Assembly (NCBI GenBank): GCA_025355115.1 | Contig: JANXLO010000598.1 | Coordinates: 1 to 14,139, forward strand | DNA: 14,139 nt | Source: Chthonomonadaceae bacterium | GTDB taxonomy: Bacteria; Armatimonadota; Chthonomonadetes; Chthonomonadales; Chthonomonadaceae | Direction of reading: 5' to 3' | Part shown: positions 13,789-14,139 of the stretch, piece after piece | Position numbering within the stretch: the first letter of the stretch is position 1 | Layout: every line of letters starts with the position of its first letter | Translations under genes and position numbers: made by a program | The notes under the pieces: model-generated | The model's input: the letters and a program-made list of their open reading frames with translations, nothing else | Databases searched by the model: none | What the model was told of the DNA's origin: nothing

Positions 13789-13796
13789 ATCTAAAT
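13789..13796. repeat. Target-site duplication, right copy
   Basis: ATCTAAAT directly outside the right end, a perfect copy of the left one. Joining the flanks here restores the pre-insertion sequence. Confidence 0.9.
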
Positions 13797-13825
13797 CTCC
13801 TCACTTCCAGCTGACTTCGTGCCAT

Positions 13826-13943
13826 GCGTTGTTTTTGGGGAATGTGCGCAGTTGGGTCTCAAAATCCGCTATTTAGCAGATGTCTTCGCCGGGCACTCTG
13901 CTCTACAATAGGCAGGAACGACCTATTCCCAAAAAACAAGCGC
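13826..13943. repeat. Imperfect inverted repeat around an 81-bp interior
   Basis: The left arm (13826-13843, GCGTTGTTTTTGGGGAAT) pairs with the right arm (13925-13943, ATTCCCAAAAAACAAGCGC) with one mismatch and one unpaired base. The arms could form a long-range stem in RNA or be the ends of a small non-autonomous element; no target duplication is apparent. No convincing ORF lies between. It precedes the partial gene at 13997. Confidence 0.55.
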
Positions 13944-13996
13944 GCCCGCTTGCCCTTTGGTTGCTTGTCTATGCAAGAGCCGCGAAAGGCACAGTC

Positions 13997-14139
13997 ATGT
14001 CACTGCAGCGTCTTGGGCTGAAAGCCCTTTTCCTCTCCGCGGATGAGGCGATGGGCCTTCTCAGCCTGTGCATCACGAGCTATGAGGAGATCGACTCGAA
14101 TCGGGAGCAGGCTATTCTCAAGCTCACTGAAGTGGTTCG
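13997..14139 (+). CDS. Start of an unidentified gene (runs off the window)
   Basis: ATG at 13997 opens a frame that has no stop to the end of the window (47 codons, MSLQRLGLKALFLSADEAMG...). The third codon positions are mostly G or C, and the product looks like a soluble helical protein with a mix of hydrophobic and acidic residues (ILKLTEVV near the end). AAAGG about 9 bp upstream could serve as a weak ribosome site. I do not recognise a family from this N-terminal part. It is the first gene beyond the insertion sequence. Confidence 0.5.
   Translation, partial: MSLQRLGLKALFLSADEAMGLLSLCITSYEEIDSNREQAILKLTEVV

Noticed and set aside
13824..14021. 65-codon plus-strand frame after the insertion sequence
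   Set aside because: Cys-rich, low coding signal, spans the inverted repeat, and overlaps the better frame that starts at 13997.

Overview
The window looks like chromosomal DNA of an acidobacterium, probably Terriglobia (subdivision 1: the Terriglobus, Edaphobacter, Granulicella kind). This is an inference from the high-GC codon use, the c-type cytochrome fused to a copper type II monooxygenase-like module, the ECF sigma / zinc-finger anti-sigma / HtrA-like operon and the general gene mix. No rRNA, tRNA or CRISPR array is visible, so the assignment is not secure.

Layout. (1) Positions 1-930 hold the tail of a plus-strand gene (ends at 60), a small predicted membrane protein on the minus strand (207-551) and a 379-bp gene-poor stretch with three helically phased TTACA repeats. 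(2) serA (931-2535, minus) is a complete 3-phosphoglycerate dehydrogenase with its own terminator; its likely -35 box lies inside the terminator hairpin of the operon before it. (3) Positions 2700-6379 (minus) form a tight three-gene operon transcribed redoxin, then cytochrome P450, then exported cytochrome c / Cu-monooxygenase-like / EF-hand protein. (4) Positions 6725-9513 (minus) form a second operon: ECF sigma factor, membrane zinc-finger anti-sigma factor, and an exported DegP/HtrA-like PDZ protein whose catalytic His and Asp are both replaced. (5) A divergent family-2 glycosyltransferase of the CrtQ/HpnB type (9795-10943, plus) lies behind a consensus TTGACA-N17-TATAAT promoter. (6) A glucose-1-dehydrogenase-like SDR converges on it (11031-11798, minus). 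(7) A 60-aa membrane peptide (minus) and a DUF5658-like membrane protein (plus) are divergent, with a possible 20-aa leader ORF before the latter. (8) A 978-bp insertion sequence with 17-bp imperfect terminal repeats and a perfect 8-bp target duplication (12811-13788) sits 12 bp after that gene; its transposase is split by a frameshift at an A7 run and lacks a usual start codon. (9) The window ends with an imperfect inverted repeat and the start of a plus-strand gene that runs off the end.

The two regions most likely to hold undescribed biology are the redoxin-P450-copper/cytochrome operon, which looks like an envelope-plus-cytoplasm oxidation pathway of unknown substrate, and the sigma/anti-sigma/pseudoprotease operon, where a DegP-like protein that should not cleave may act as a sensor or scaffold rather than a protease.
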